Shown: positions 5,855 through 13,335 of the stretch, piece after piece
Layout of the letters: each line of letters starts with the position of its first letter
Position numbering within the stretch: position 1 is the stretch's first letter
Source of the DNA: JAWXBG01 sp044375415
GTDB lineage: Bacteria > Bacteroidota > Bacteroidia > Flavobacteriales_D > Sanyastnellaceae
Assembly (NCBI GenBank): GCA_044375415.1
Contig: JBILMS010000057.1
Coordinates: 1 to 19,606 of the forward strand
Length of the DNA stretch: 19,606 nt
Direction: 5' to 3'
The notes under the pieces: model-generated
Database searches by the model: none
What the model was told of the DNA's origin: nothing
The model's input: only the letters and a program-made list of their open reading frames with translations
Position numbers and translations under genes: made by a program

Positions 5855-7739
5855 ATTTTTTTCCTTTCAATGCCTTTTGCTTTGCGAGTTGTTGCTTCTG
5901 CATGTCTTCAAGTCGCTGTTGGAATGAACTTTTCTTTACCGGCTTCTTCTTATTGTCTTCGATTCTATCGCGGAGTTTTTTCTCGTCTACGATGTATTTC
6001 TTTATCACCCACATCTGTCCAATAGACGTCACGTTTGCGATAAAGTAATAAAGTGTCAACCCGGAAGAAAGACTATTGAAGAAAAACAACATCATGAAGG
6101 TGAAAATATTCATGATCACTTTCATATTCGGCATGCCCGGCTGCTGCTGTGTTGGAGTAGCTGCCATCGTCATCTTTGAATACCAGAAAGTAGAAATACA
6201 CATCAAGATAGTAAGTCCCGATACGTGGTCTCCATAAAAAGGAATATTAAATGGTAGATGGAATAACTCATCATAGTTCGCTAAATCGTTGGCCCATAAA
6301 AAACCTTTACCCCTCAGTTCTATATTCGACGGGAAAAATCGGAACATCGCATACAAAATCGGCATTTGAAATAACACCGGAATGCAGCCTGCAAAAGGGT
6401 TTACACCTGTTTGACGATAGAGCGACATTACAGCTTTTTGCTTTTCAACCGGATCTTTACCTTCGAATTTCTTATTGAGATCATCCATTTCCGGTTTGAG
6501 CATTCTCATCTTGGCACTGCTCACAAAATTCTTCCAGGTAACAGGGAAAAGAAGCATTTTTATAGTGAGGGTCAGTAATAAAATAATGAGCCACATTACA
6601 CCGATGAAGCTGGTAAAAAATTCGAATACCGGACGAATAAACCATCGGTTCAACCAACCGATTATTCCCCATCCATAATCAATGATTTTAACAAAATCCT
6701 CGGCCCCTGTCTCGCTAAGTTGCTTATGTCTATTCGGCCCAAAGTAGAAATTCCAATTGGATGATGCTTGCGCTCCGCCTTCAAGATTCAGAGGAAATCT
6801 AGCCAAGTATTGTTTGTTGTGAGAGGAGTCTTGCGGTGTAATCGAATGAAATTCCGATTTCGCGCCAAACCCTTTATCGGAATACATTGCTGCAGAGAAA
6901 AAATATTGCTTAAACGACATCCACTGAAGTTTGCCATCTGTTACAATTCCTTCATCGCGTGTTTCGGTCAGATACTCGCGGTCTTCGCCTTCTCTTTTGT
7001 AAAAAACAGAGCTATACTGGCGTTCCTGAGAAAGTCCCTTTTCGTTGTTGTATCCTGCAAGTTGCCAATAAAATTCAGGTTGACGGGAAGTGAGTTGAAG
7101 TTCATCCGAGAGATTAACGGCATTCATTGAAACTCCTACTTGGTAGGATCCAGGAGTGAAGCTATAGACAAATTCCAAGTACTTAGAAGGATCGGCAGTC
7201 CGCAGAGTCATTTTTAGTTGTCCGGCCGACTGACTTGCATCTATACTTTGCGCGCAGGCTTCGAAAACAAACTGGTCGCTTGGGAAAATGCCCTTTCCGG
7301 CTATGTCCAAAAGAACAAACATTTTAGATAGCGATTCGTCCCAAAGTCGAATCATCGAAGAATCGGTATAGTTGAACTGCTGCTTCAGCGTCACACTTTT
7401 CACCATGCCACCGCGGGTGTTGAATTGCATATCGAGCAAATCGGTTTCCACATGCACCACCTGCTCATTGCCGGAAGTAGCACCACTGAAAATACCAAAT
7501 TTCGAGGCCAACTGCAACGAATCGACAACGACGGGTTGTGTCGGGTCGGTAGTTTGCTGTTGTTGATTCGCAAGTATCTCAGCCTGTTTGGCTTTTTCCT
7601 GATTGGCTACTTGAGCTAAACTATCCTGCGTTTGACGAGCACGAGTTTCTTCAGCGCTGGGAACTTGATACCACATAAAACCGACTACCAAAAGGATCAT
7701 CAGGCTCATGCCTATCACTGTATTCTTATCAAATTTCAT
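5853..7739 (-). CDS. yidC: Membrane protein insertase YidC
   Basis: YidC inserts and folds inner-membrane proteins alone or with SecYEG. The 628-residue protein has the Gram-negative layout. Membrane segment 1 (about 8-24) is followed by a Gln/Thr-rich linker (about 35-75) and the large periplasmic beta domain (about 90-345). The conserved core has segments near 365-400, 446-470, 505-525 and 543-575. Core hallmarks include TGVNPFAGCIPVLFQMPILY (444-463) and a cytoplasmic coiled segment with KMRMLKPEMDDLNKKF (410-425). The tail (580-628) is very basic and ends in KALKGKK, a ribosome-binding feature often seen in YidC. Length is normal for Bacteroidota. It leads a tight minus-strand run with the MntA-like gene starting 12 bases after its stop. 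Upstream is a divergent ABC transporter gene across a 142-base gap. Confidence 0.97.
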   Translation of the reverse strand: MKFDKNTVIGMSLMILLVVGFMWYQVPSAEETRARQTQDSLAQVANQEKAKQAEILANQQQQTTDPTQPVVVDSLQLASKFGIFSGATSGNEQVVHVETDLLDMQFNTRGGMVKSVTLKQQFNYTDSSMIRLWDESLSKMFVLLDIAGKGIFPSDQFVFEACAQSIDASQSAGQLKMTLRTADPSKYLEFVYSFTPGSYQVGVSMNAVNLSDELQLTSRQPEFYWQLAGYNNEKGLSQERQYSSVFYKREGEDREYLTETRDEGIVTDGKLQWMSFKQYFFSAAMYSDKGFGAKSEFHSITPQDSSHNKQYLARFPLNLEGGAQASSNWNFYFGPNRHKQLSETGAEDFVKIIDYGWGIIGWLNRWFIRPVFEFFTSFIGVMWLIILLLTLTIKMLLFPVTWKNFVSSAKMRMLKPEMDDLNKKFEGKDPVEKQKAVMSLYRQTGVNPFAGCIPVLFQMPILYAMFRFFPSNIELRGKGFLWANDLANYDELFHLPFNIPFYGDHVSGLTILMCISTFWYSKMTMAATPTQQQPGMPNMKVIMNIFTFMMLFFFNSLSSGLTLYYFIANVTSIGQMWVIKKYIVDEKKLRDRIEDNKKKPVKKSSFQQRLEDMQKQQLAKQKALKGKK

Positions 7740-7881
7740 CGTATGGGTATAAAATCAAAGGCCGGCAAAAGTCGCAATGGATGAGGCTAAACCCGCGTTT
7801 TCAGATTAAAAAAAAATAAAACAGCTCATTTCTATTGTGAATTGCCTCTGATTAGGACTGAAATGCGCAATTTTAAGCCCT
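7740..7881. other. Divergent intergenic region between yidC and the FecCD-type permease gene
   Basis: These 142 bases must hold the promoters for both yidC (leftward) and the transporter (rightward). They include an A-rich run at about 7805-7820. A weak -7-like TAGGACTG at 7853-7860 could serve the permease, but I find no convincing TAnnTTTG element on either strand and no clear hairpin, riboswitch or operator palindrome. Confidence 0.4.
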
Positions 7882-8880
7882 GTGAATAAGTCAAGGAAAA
7901 CACTCCTATTTTCGATTTCTTTTACCATTATTATATTGATATTAATGGGATTAGAACTTATTTATGGTTCAAGTCTGATATCTGTTGGAAACGTTTGGAA
8001 TGCCCTTTTTGGTCAATCTGATCCGAATTCCACCCATTTTATCATTGTTCATAACATCCGATTGCCAAGAGCGATCACCGCAGCTTCTTGTGGAATTGCT
8101 CTGTCCATGGCAGGTCTTATGCTTCAAACTCTTTTTCGAAACCCTCTCGCAGGTCCATCCGTGCTGGGAATCAGCTCCGGTGCGACTCTCGGCGTTTCCC
8201 TTTGGCTGATGACAGGAACTCTTGGAATGGTCAGTGTTGTGGTTTCGGCCTTGGTAGGTTCCTGGGCGGTATTAGCCATCCTCATTTGGGTGGCGGGAAA
8301 ACTTCGGGACAATACTGCCCTACTCATTTTCGGGATGATGTTGAGTTTTATAGTGGGCGCTGTGGTAAATGTCTTGGAGTACCAATCTACCGATGCTGCT
8401 CTCCGTTCTTTTGTCATGTGGGGAATGGGAAGTTTCTCTTTGGCCGGATTAAATGAAAGCCTGATTCTAAGTGTTATTGCTGTTCTTGGGGTTTTCATCG
8501 CTTTGTTGATGGCAAACCCATTAAATGCATTTCTTCTTGGCGAGGAAACAGCAAATTCCATAGGCATACACGTAAAGCGGAGTCGTCTTATAATCATTCT
8601 AACCACCGGACTTTTGGTTGGATTTGCCACAGCTTACTGCGGGCCTGTGGCATTTATCGGATTGGCTGTACCTCATCTCACCCGCATGATTACCGGTGAA
8701 CATGATCTTCGGGTGCTCATTCCTATTACTGCTCTTATGGGTGCCGCTATAGCCCTCTTGTGCGATTTGGTCGCTCATCTCGGAATCGAAGGCGGATTAC
8801 CCATAAATACCATTACCTCATTTATTGGGGCCCCCGTTGTTATTTATCTCATTATGAGTAAAAGGAGGAAATGGTCGTGA
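7882..8880 (+). CDS. FecCD-type ABC transporter permease (iron-siderophore/heme/cobalamin class)
   Basis: A 332-residue polytopic inner-membrane protein of the FecCD/BtuC family, the permease of importers for iron-siderophores, heme or cobalamin. The signature region RLPRAITAASCGIALSMAGL (about 55-74), followed by LQTLFRNPLAGPSVLGISSGA, is clear. So are the later helices with GEETANSIG (about 214-222), where the ATPase coupling helix is expected, and GPVAFIGLAVPHLTRMI (about 254-270). The start is GTG at 7882; no in-frame ATG lies between it and the upstream stop at 7849. The next gene, the ATPase, overlaps its end, so they form a two-gene unit. No substrate-binding protein or TonB-dependent receptor lies in the window, so the substrate cannot be assigned. 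Confidence 0.93.
   Translation: MNKSRKTLLFSISFTIIILILMGLELIYGSSLISVGNVWNALFGQSDPNSTHFIIVHNIRLPRAITAASCGIALSMAGLMLQTLFRNPLAGPSVLGISSGATLGVSLWLMTGTLGMVSVVVSALVGSWAVLAILIWVAGKLRDNTALLIFGMMLSFIVGAVVNVLEYQSTDAALRSFVMWGMGSFSLAGLNESLILSVIAVLGVFIALLMANPLNAFLLGEETANSIGIHVKRSRLIIILTTGLLVGFATAYCGPVAFIGLAVPHLTRMITGEHDLRVLIPITALMGAAIALLCDLVAHLGIEGGLPINTITSFIGAPVVIYLIMSKRRKWS
8863..8868 (+). promoter_or_regulatory. Shine-Dalgarno deciding the ATPase start
   Basis: A full AGGAGG lies only 2 bases before the ATG at 8871 but 8 bases before an in-frame GTG at 8877. The GTG overlaps the permease stop as GTGA. Normal spacing favours the GTG, which would shorten the protein by two residues. Either start gives strong translational coupling. 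Confidence 0.6.
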
Positions 8881-9581
8881 AATCTAACTTCACCATAAAA
8901 AATTTGAGCTGCGGATATGGGAGCCAAATACTGCTGGATAATTTTTCGGAAGAAATAAAGACCGGAGAATTAATAGCGCTTATAGGTGAAAACGGCAGTG
9001 GGAAAAGTACCTTGCTTCGAGCACTTTCCGGAAATGAAAAACCTCTAAATGGAAAAGTGAAAATTGATGATATTTCGATACATGAAATTTCACCAAGAAA
9101 GAGAGCAAATCTGGTTAGTTCAGTGCCCTCCAGAGGCGATATAGTATCTTCGTTAGATGTGCTCACATCCGTGACATTAGGAAGATTTGCACTCACTGAT
9201 TCGCGATTCTTTTTCAGTCGAGAAGATGAACAGAAAGCCATTGATTGTATCGATCAATTAGGTTGTTTGCATTTGTCTAATAAAGCTTTAAATGAAATTA
9301 GCGATGGTGAATATCAAAAGGTGATGATTGCAAGAGCTTTGGCTCAATCCGCTCAATTCATGATTTTAGATGAACCAACTGCCTTTCTCGACTTTAAAGC
9401 AAAAAAATCGGTGATGGGCGTGCTAAAACATTTGTGTCAAACAACCGGAATAAGTGTGCTCTTTTCGTCGCACGACCTAGACCTCGTAAGTCGGTATGCA
9501 GATAAAATATGGTATTTGAACAATCAAAGTATAACTATTGAACCACCATCCTTCGCTTCTCATCTAGCATCGGATATGTGA
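8871..9581 (+). CDS. ABC transporter ATP-binding protein, FecE/HmuV-like
   Basis: The 236-residue ATPase partners the FecCD-type permease encoded by the overlapping upstream gene. Walker A is GENGSGKST (39-47), the signature is ISDGEYQ (143-149) instead of LSGGQ, Walker B is FMILDEP (163-169) with the D-loop in AFLD, and the switch His is His201. The Q-loop position is atypical: the stretch LVSSVPSRGDIV (81-92) has no glutamine where FecE-type proteins have LLPQ. From memory, the SDGE signature and Gln-free Q-loop also occur in other Bacteroidota members of this subfamily, so I read them as lineage features, not decay. The true start may be the GTG at 8877, six bases downstream, judged from Shine-Dalgarno spacing. 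Confidence 0.92.
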   Translation: MVVKSNFTIKNLSCGYGSQILLDNFSEEIKTGELIALIGENGSGKSTLLRALSGNEKPLNGKVKIDDISIHEISPRKRANLVSSVPSRGDIVSSLDVLTSVTLGRFALTDSRFFFSREDEQKAIDCIDQLGCLHLSNKALNEISDGEYQKVMIARALAQSAQFMILDEPTAFLDFKAKKSVMGVLKHLCQTTGISVLFSSHDLDLVSRYADKIWYLNNQSITIEPPSFASHLASDM

Positions 9582-9604
9582 TGGAAATGTGACTATCGTT
9601 ACAA

Positions 9605-9633
9605 ATTGCAGACCGGATCATGGTCTACCTTTG
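9605..9633 (+). promoter_or_regulatory. Promoter of the DUF983 gene
   Basis: A -33-like ATTG (9605-9608) and an exact -7 TAnnTTTG match, TACCTTTG (9626-9633), are separated by 17 bases, the spacing expected for the Bacteroidota sigma-A. The -7 box ends 4 bases before the ATG at 9638, so transcription should start at or within a few bases of that ATG. Confidence 0.6.
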
Positions 9634-9637
9634 CCTT

Positions 9638-10057
9638 ATGTCTGAGAGAAAGAAAAAAAAAAGCCAACTTGTTTCTATGCTCCTGCTCAAATGTCCGGGC
9701 TGCAATGAAGAGAGCATTTTTAACAACCCGAATACATACTCCCTAAAGGATTTAGGTGGTACAAAAAGTAAATGCAATCGCTGCGGCACGAATTTATATC
9801 CTGAACCGGGATTCTACTTTGGAGCGGCCTATGCTGCATGGGGATTAGTGGTGGCACTATGGGTCTCCGTTTTAGTTGCTCTTAAAGTCCTAGATGCTAT
9901 TGGAGTAATTGAATTCGGATTTCTTACACATCCAAAAACCTTTTTGGGTGTTGGGCTTATAATAAATATCATCGTGTTCCCTTATCTCTTCCGCTTGTCG
10001 CGAAGTATGTGGGCACATTTATTTATTAAAGAAAAAAAAGAAGAAACCAAGAAGTAA
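9638..10057 (+). CDS. DUF983 family zinc-ribbon membrane protein
   Basis: The protein has 139 residues. The N-terminal half carries two CxxC knuckles, CPGC (19-22) and CNRC (46-49), which should form a zinc ribbon. They are followed by the family hallmark NLYPEPGFYFGAAY (52-65) and two hydrophobic segments (about 66-86 and 101-119), then a Lys/Glu-rich tail. The function of DUF983 proteins is unknown. I chose the ATG at 9638 (MSERKKKK) over the in-frame ATG at 9620 because a good promoter -7 element lies between them, so an RNA from that promoter could not contain the earlier ATG. It is separated from the ABC ATPase by 56 bases and ends only 9 bases from the convergent exporter gene. Confidence 0.88.
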   Translation: MSERKKKKSQLVSMLLLKCPGCNEESIFNNPNTYSLKDLGGTKSKCNRCGTNLYPEPGFYFGAAYAAWGLVVALWVSVLVALKVLDAIGVIEFGFLTHPKTFLGVGLIINIIVFPYLFRLSRSMWAHLFIKEKKEETKK

Positions 10058-10066
10058 TTCGAGAAT

Positions 10067-11872
10067 TTACTCCCCAAAATTCTGCATGTCCACGAGCGAT
10101 TTGTAGAGCCCGCCTTTAGTCATAAGTTCATCATGACTGCCTTCTTCGGCAATACGTCCCGATTCGATGACTACAATTTTATCCGCTTGTTTTATAGTGC
10201 TCAATCGATGAGCTATAACCAGAGACGTGCGGTTTTCCATCAATTTGTAAATTGCTTCCTGCACCAACTTTTCACTCTGTGTATCTAGGGCCGAAGTGGC
10301 TTCATCCAAGATTAGAATCGGAGGATTTTTGAAGATCGCTCTTGCAATAGCCAAACGTTGCTTTTGACCGCCACTAAGTTTGTTTCCGCCATCTCCAATA
10401 TTAAAATCGTACTTCCCTTTTAAATCTTTTATGAACTCCTCCGCATTTGCAATTCGAGCTGCTTGTACTATTCGATCCATCTGAATGCCCGATGAACCCA
10501 ACGCGATGTTGTTCTGCACAGAATCATTAAACAAAATTGAATCTTGCGAAACAAAACCCATTTGCCTGCGAATAGATTCTAGTGTCATTCCTTTTAATGA
10601 AACGCCGTCTATTAATACCTCTCCACTAATGGGATCATAGAAGCGCGCAAGCAAGGAAACCAAAGTAGATTTACCGCTTCCGCTCGGGCCAACTAATGCA
10701 ACTGTCTGCCCTTTTTTGATTGTGAGATTGACTCCCTTTATTACTTCATCACCTCTATAGCCAAAACGTATATCGCGGAATTCAATTTCACGCGAGAATT
10801 CGGGCATAACGATCGCATCATCGGCATCTTTTACAGTTAAGGGCGAATCCATAATTTCATTCACCCGGTCGAGAGAGGCAGCCCCTTTATTGATTTTAAA
10901 AATCGCGTCGGAAAAAGCCCGCGCCGGTTGAATGATTTGCGAGAATACCACGAGGTAACCTATGAGCAACTCACCATCCATTTCTCCACTTAAAACGATC
11001 TGCCCTCCTACAAAAAGTAAAATCGTAATTACAATCAGAGAAATGAACTCGCTCATCGGTGAGGATAGATATTCTCGACGATACAACTTATGCATCAGAC
11101 GAAAGTAAAAGTCGTTTTTACGATCAAACTTTTGCTTGAATTGTTGGTCGGCATTAAACACTTTTAGAATTCGAATCCCCGTGAGTGTTTCTTCTATTAT
11201 GGAAATTATTTCACCCAAATTGTCCTTTCCTCGTTTAGCGGCATTCTTTAAACTCTTGGCTATTCTCGAAATCAAAAAACCACTGATGGGTAGAAATATC
11301 AATGAAAAAATGGTCAGTTTCCAACTGATGAAAAACAAGGTTGTCAAGTAAATAAAAATCATTACCGGACTCTTAAAAACCGCTTCCAATGCTCCTATCA
11401 CGGAGAATTCAATTTCCATCAAATCGTTGGTCATGCGCGATATCAAATCTCCTTTTCTTTCATTCGAGAAAAAGGCTACCGGAAGATCAAGTATCTTGTT
11501 ATAAAGTCTCTCACGCATATCTCGCGATACAGAGGTGCGTATATGGGCAATGCTGAGCAACGACATGTAATTGACAAGATTTTTCATCAATGCCAGAACT
11601 ACAATTACCCCGCACATCAAAGCAAGTGCACTCACTCTTCCGTGTTCAAGAATAAAGGCGTCCAATTGGTCATTGATGTACTGCCATATCTCAGATTTTT
11701 TCGCTGAATTTGTGGAACCCTTATCAATCGAAAAAATCACATACAGAAAAGGAACTACACTCAAAAAAGTAAAAAGCGAAAAAATAGCATTCAGAATATT
11801 GAAGCCAAGATTGTTGAGCAGGGCTCCTTTGTAGCCACTTACTAAACCAAATATCTCTTTAAATCTTTTCAC
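10067..11872 (-). CDS. ABC exporter with fused membrane and ATPase domains (MsbA-like)
   Basis: A 601-residue half-transporter: an N-terminal membrane domain with about six segments (near 20-48, 83-104, 155-200, 272-315) and a C-terminal nucleotide-binding domain (about 363-600). ATPase motifs are complete: Walker A GPSGSGKST (395-403), Q-loop Gln443, signature LSGGQ (499-503), Walker B ILILDE (519-524) and switch His555. It should act as a homodimer exporting a lipid or other hydrophobic substrate. MsbA-like lipid A-core export is plausible in a Gram-negative bacterium but cannot be proven from sequence, because many type I exporters look alike. The start is a GTG at 11872 whose first base overlaps the last base of the purB TAG stop, so translation is coupled to purB. 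Confidence 0.92.
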   Translation of the reverse strand: MKRFKEIFGLVSGYKGALLNNLGFNILNAIFSLFTFLSVVPFLYVIFSIDKGSTNSAKKSEIWQYINDQLDAFILEHGRVSALALMCGVIVVLALMKNLVNYMSLLSIAHIRTSVSRDMRERLYNKILDLPVAFFSNERKGDLISRMTNDLMEIEFSVIGALEAVFKSPVMIFIYLTTLFFISWKLTIFSLIFLPISGFLISRIAKSLKNAAKRGKDNLGEIISIIEETLTGIRILKVFNADQQFKQKFDRKNDFYFRLMHKLYRREYLSSPMSEFISLIVITILLFVGGQIVLSGEMDGELLIGYLVVFSQIIQPARAFSDAIFKINKGAASLDRVNEIMDSPLTVKDADDAIVMPEFSREIEFRDIRFGYRGDEVIKGVNLTIKKGQTVALVGPSGSGKSTLVSLLARFYDPISGEVLIDGVSLKGMTLESIRRQMGFVSQDSILFNDSVQNNIALGSSGIQMDRIVQAARIANAEEFIKDLKGKYDFNIGDGGNKLSGGQKQRLAIARAIFKNPPILILDEATSALDTQSEKLVQEAIYKLMENRTSLVIAHRLSTIKQADKIVVIESGRIAEEGSHDELMTKGGLYKSLVDMQNFGE

Positions 11873-13236
11873 TATTTCAGGTGTTTCAACAGATCTACTC
11901 CGGTGTACGATGATGGGCTAATGGCCAAAAGCTCCTTTCTCACATCCTCATTCACATTCAAACCAAGAATAAACTCTTGAATAGTTTCTTTGGTGATTTT
12001 ATCCTTTCCGCGTGTAAGAGCCTTAAGTGCTTCATAAGGCTCGGGATAAGCTTCTCTCCGCAGAATTGTTTGTATCGCCTCCGCTACAACAGCCCAATTT
12101 TTTTCCAAGTCGGCTTGGAGCGAACCTTCATTTAATTTCAATTTCGATATACCCTTTAGCAATGAATTAAGCGAAATAATGGTGTGCGCAAAAGGCACTC
12201 CAATGTTCCTCAAAACCGTGCTATCTGTAAGGTCGCGTTGCAATCGACTCACTGGCATTTTAGCCGAAAAATGATGAAATAGTGCATTCGCCATACCGAA
12301 ATTACCCTCAGCATTTTCAAAGTCAATTGGGTTTACTTTGTGCGGCATCGCAGACGAACCCACTTCGCCATCTTTTACCTTCTGACCAAAATAATCCATG
12401 CTAATGTATGTCCATACATCGCGTGAAAAATCTATGAGGATTGTATTGATGCGACTTAACGTATCGCATAACATTGCCAAATCATCGTAGTGTTCAATTT
12501 GCGTAGTTGTTTCACTGCGCTTTAAACCCAAATTTCTAGTTACAAATTGATTGGCAAAAGCAACCCAATCGATGTTTGGGTATGCAACGTGATGTGCATT
12601 AAAATTCCCGGTAGCTCCTCCAAATTTCGCTTTGAATTCTACAGCCGAAAGATGATTTAGCTGCACTTTTAATCGCTCTGCAAATACATAAAATTCCTTT
12701 CCTAAAATTGTAGGAGAAGCAGGCTGACCATGCGTTCTGGCTAACATGGGGATCTCTCGCCAGGCCAGAGCCACCTCTTCCAGTCCTGAAATTATACTTT
12801 GGAGTAAAGGCACATACACTTCGTTTACGGAGTCGCGAATACTTGCCGGTACCGCCGTATTGTTGATGTCTTGTGATGTAAGTCCGAAGTGAACAAACTC
12901 CCCGTATTTCTGCAATCCCAACTTTTCTATTCGCTCCTTGATGAAATATTCCACTGCTTTCACATCGTGATTGGTAGTGGCTTCAATTGTTTTGATACGC
13001 AAGGCATCGGCTTCAGAGAATTCGCGATAGATCAACCGAAGATTTTCGAAAACGGTTGTATCTACATCCTTTAATTGAGGAAGCGGCAATTGAACCAAAG
13101 CAATGAAATACTCGACTTCTACCTTGATACGATAACGCATCAAAGCAAACTCGGAGAAATAATTTGATAGGGAAGCTACTTGTTTGAAGTACCTGCCGTC
13201 TACCGGACTAATAGCAGTAAGTGTGGATAATTCCAT
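11872..13236 (-). CDS. purB: Adenylosuccinate lyase
   Basis: PurB acts twice in purine metabolism: it splits SAICAR to AICAR and adenylosuccinate to AMP, each time releasing fumarate. The 454-residue length and sequence match the E. coli-type subgroup, starting with LTAISPVDGRY (6-16). The catalytic base region RTHGQPASP (167-175) contains His169, and the flexible signature loop is SSAMPHKVNP (294-303) with the likely catalytic Ser295. TSQDINNTA (120-128) forms another part of the substrate site. The enzyme is a soluble tetramer. It lies downstream of ftcD across a 99-base gap and overlaps the GTG of the ABC exporter by one base. A weak -7-like TAAATTCG (13257-13264, minus strand) could give it its own promoter. 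Confidence 0.96.
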   Translation of the reverse strand: MELSTLTAISPVDGRYFKQVASLSNYFSEFALMRYRIKVEVEYFIALVQLPLPQLKDVDTTVFENLRLIYREFSEADALRIKTIEATTNHDVKAVEYFIKERIEKLGLQKYGEFVHFGLTSQDINNTAVPASIRDSVNEVYVPLLQSIISGLEEVALAWREIPMLARTHGQPASPTILGKEFYVFAERLKVQLNHLSAVEFKAKFGGATGNFNAHHVAYPNIDWVAFANQFVTRNLGLKRSETTTQIEHYDDLAMLCDTLSRINTILIDFSRDVWTYISMDYFGQKVKDGEVGSSAMPHKVNPIDFENAEGNFGMANALFHHFSAKMPVSRLQRDLTDSTVLRNIGVPFAHTIISLNSLLKGISKLKLNEGSLQADLEKNWAVVAEAIQTILRREAYPEPYEALKALTRGKDKITKETIQEFILGLNVNEDVRKELLAISPSSYTGVDLLKHLK

Positions 13237-13335
13237 GTATTCTTAAAAAAGAACCGCGAATTTACTCCGAAACCCACAATGTGAGTGAACACTTGAGCTA
13301 ATTGTCTGAAGCAACGGACATTACATAAAGTCAAA
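13237..13335 (-). promoter_or_regulatory. Gap between ftcD and purB with a possible weak purB promoter
   Basis: The minus strand holds TAAATTCG at 13257-13264, seven of eight matches to TAnnTTTG, about 20 bases before the purB ATG; no clear -33 element accompanies it. No strong hairpin terminator follows ftcD, so read-through from ftcD into purB is possible. No purine-type riboswitch fold is apparent by eye. Confidence 0.3.

Noticed and set aside
7805..7820. A-rich run upstream of the transporter, considered as part of a replication origin or a curved regulatory element
   Set aside because: There are no DnaA boxes or repeated units around it; AT-rich runs are ordinary in Bacteroidota intergenic DNA.
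8124..8630. 168-residue minus-strand open frame opposite the FecCD-type permease
   Set aside because: Composition (Arg, Thr, Pro, Ala-rich) is typical of the antisense of a hydrophobic membrane gene; there is no recognisable motif and no start signal.
13280..13305. Short inverted repeat in the ftcD-purB gap, considered as an operator or terminator
   Set aside because: Only about 4 base pairs can pair around a small loop, with no T-run and no partner copy, so it is not better than chance.
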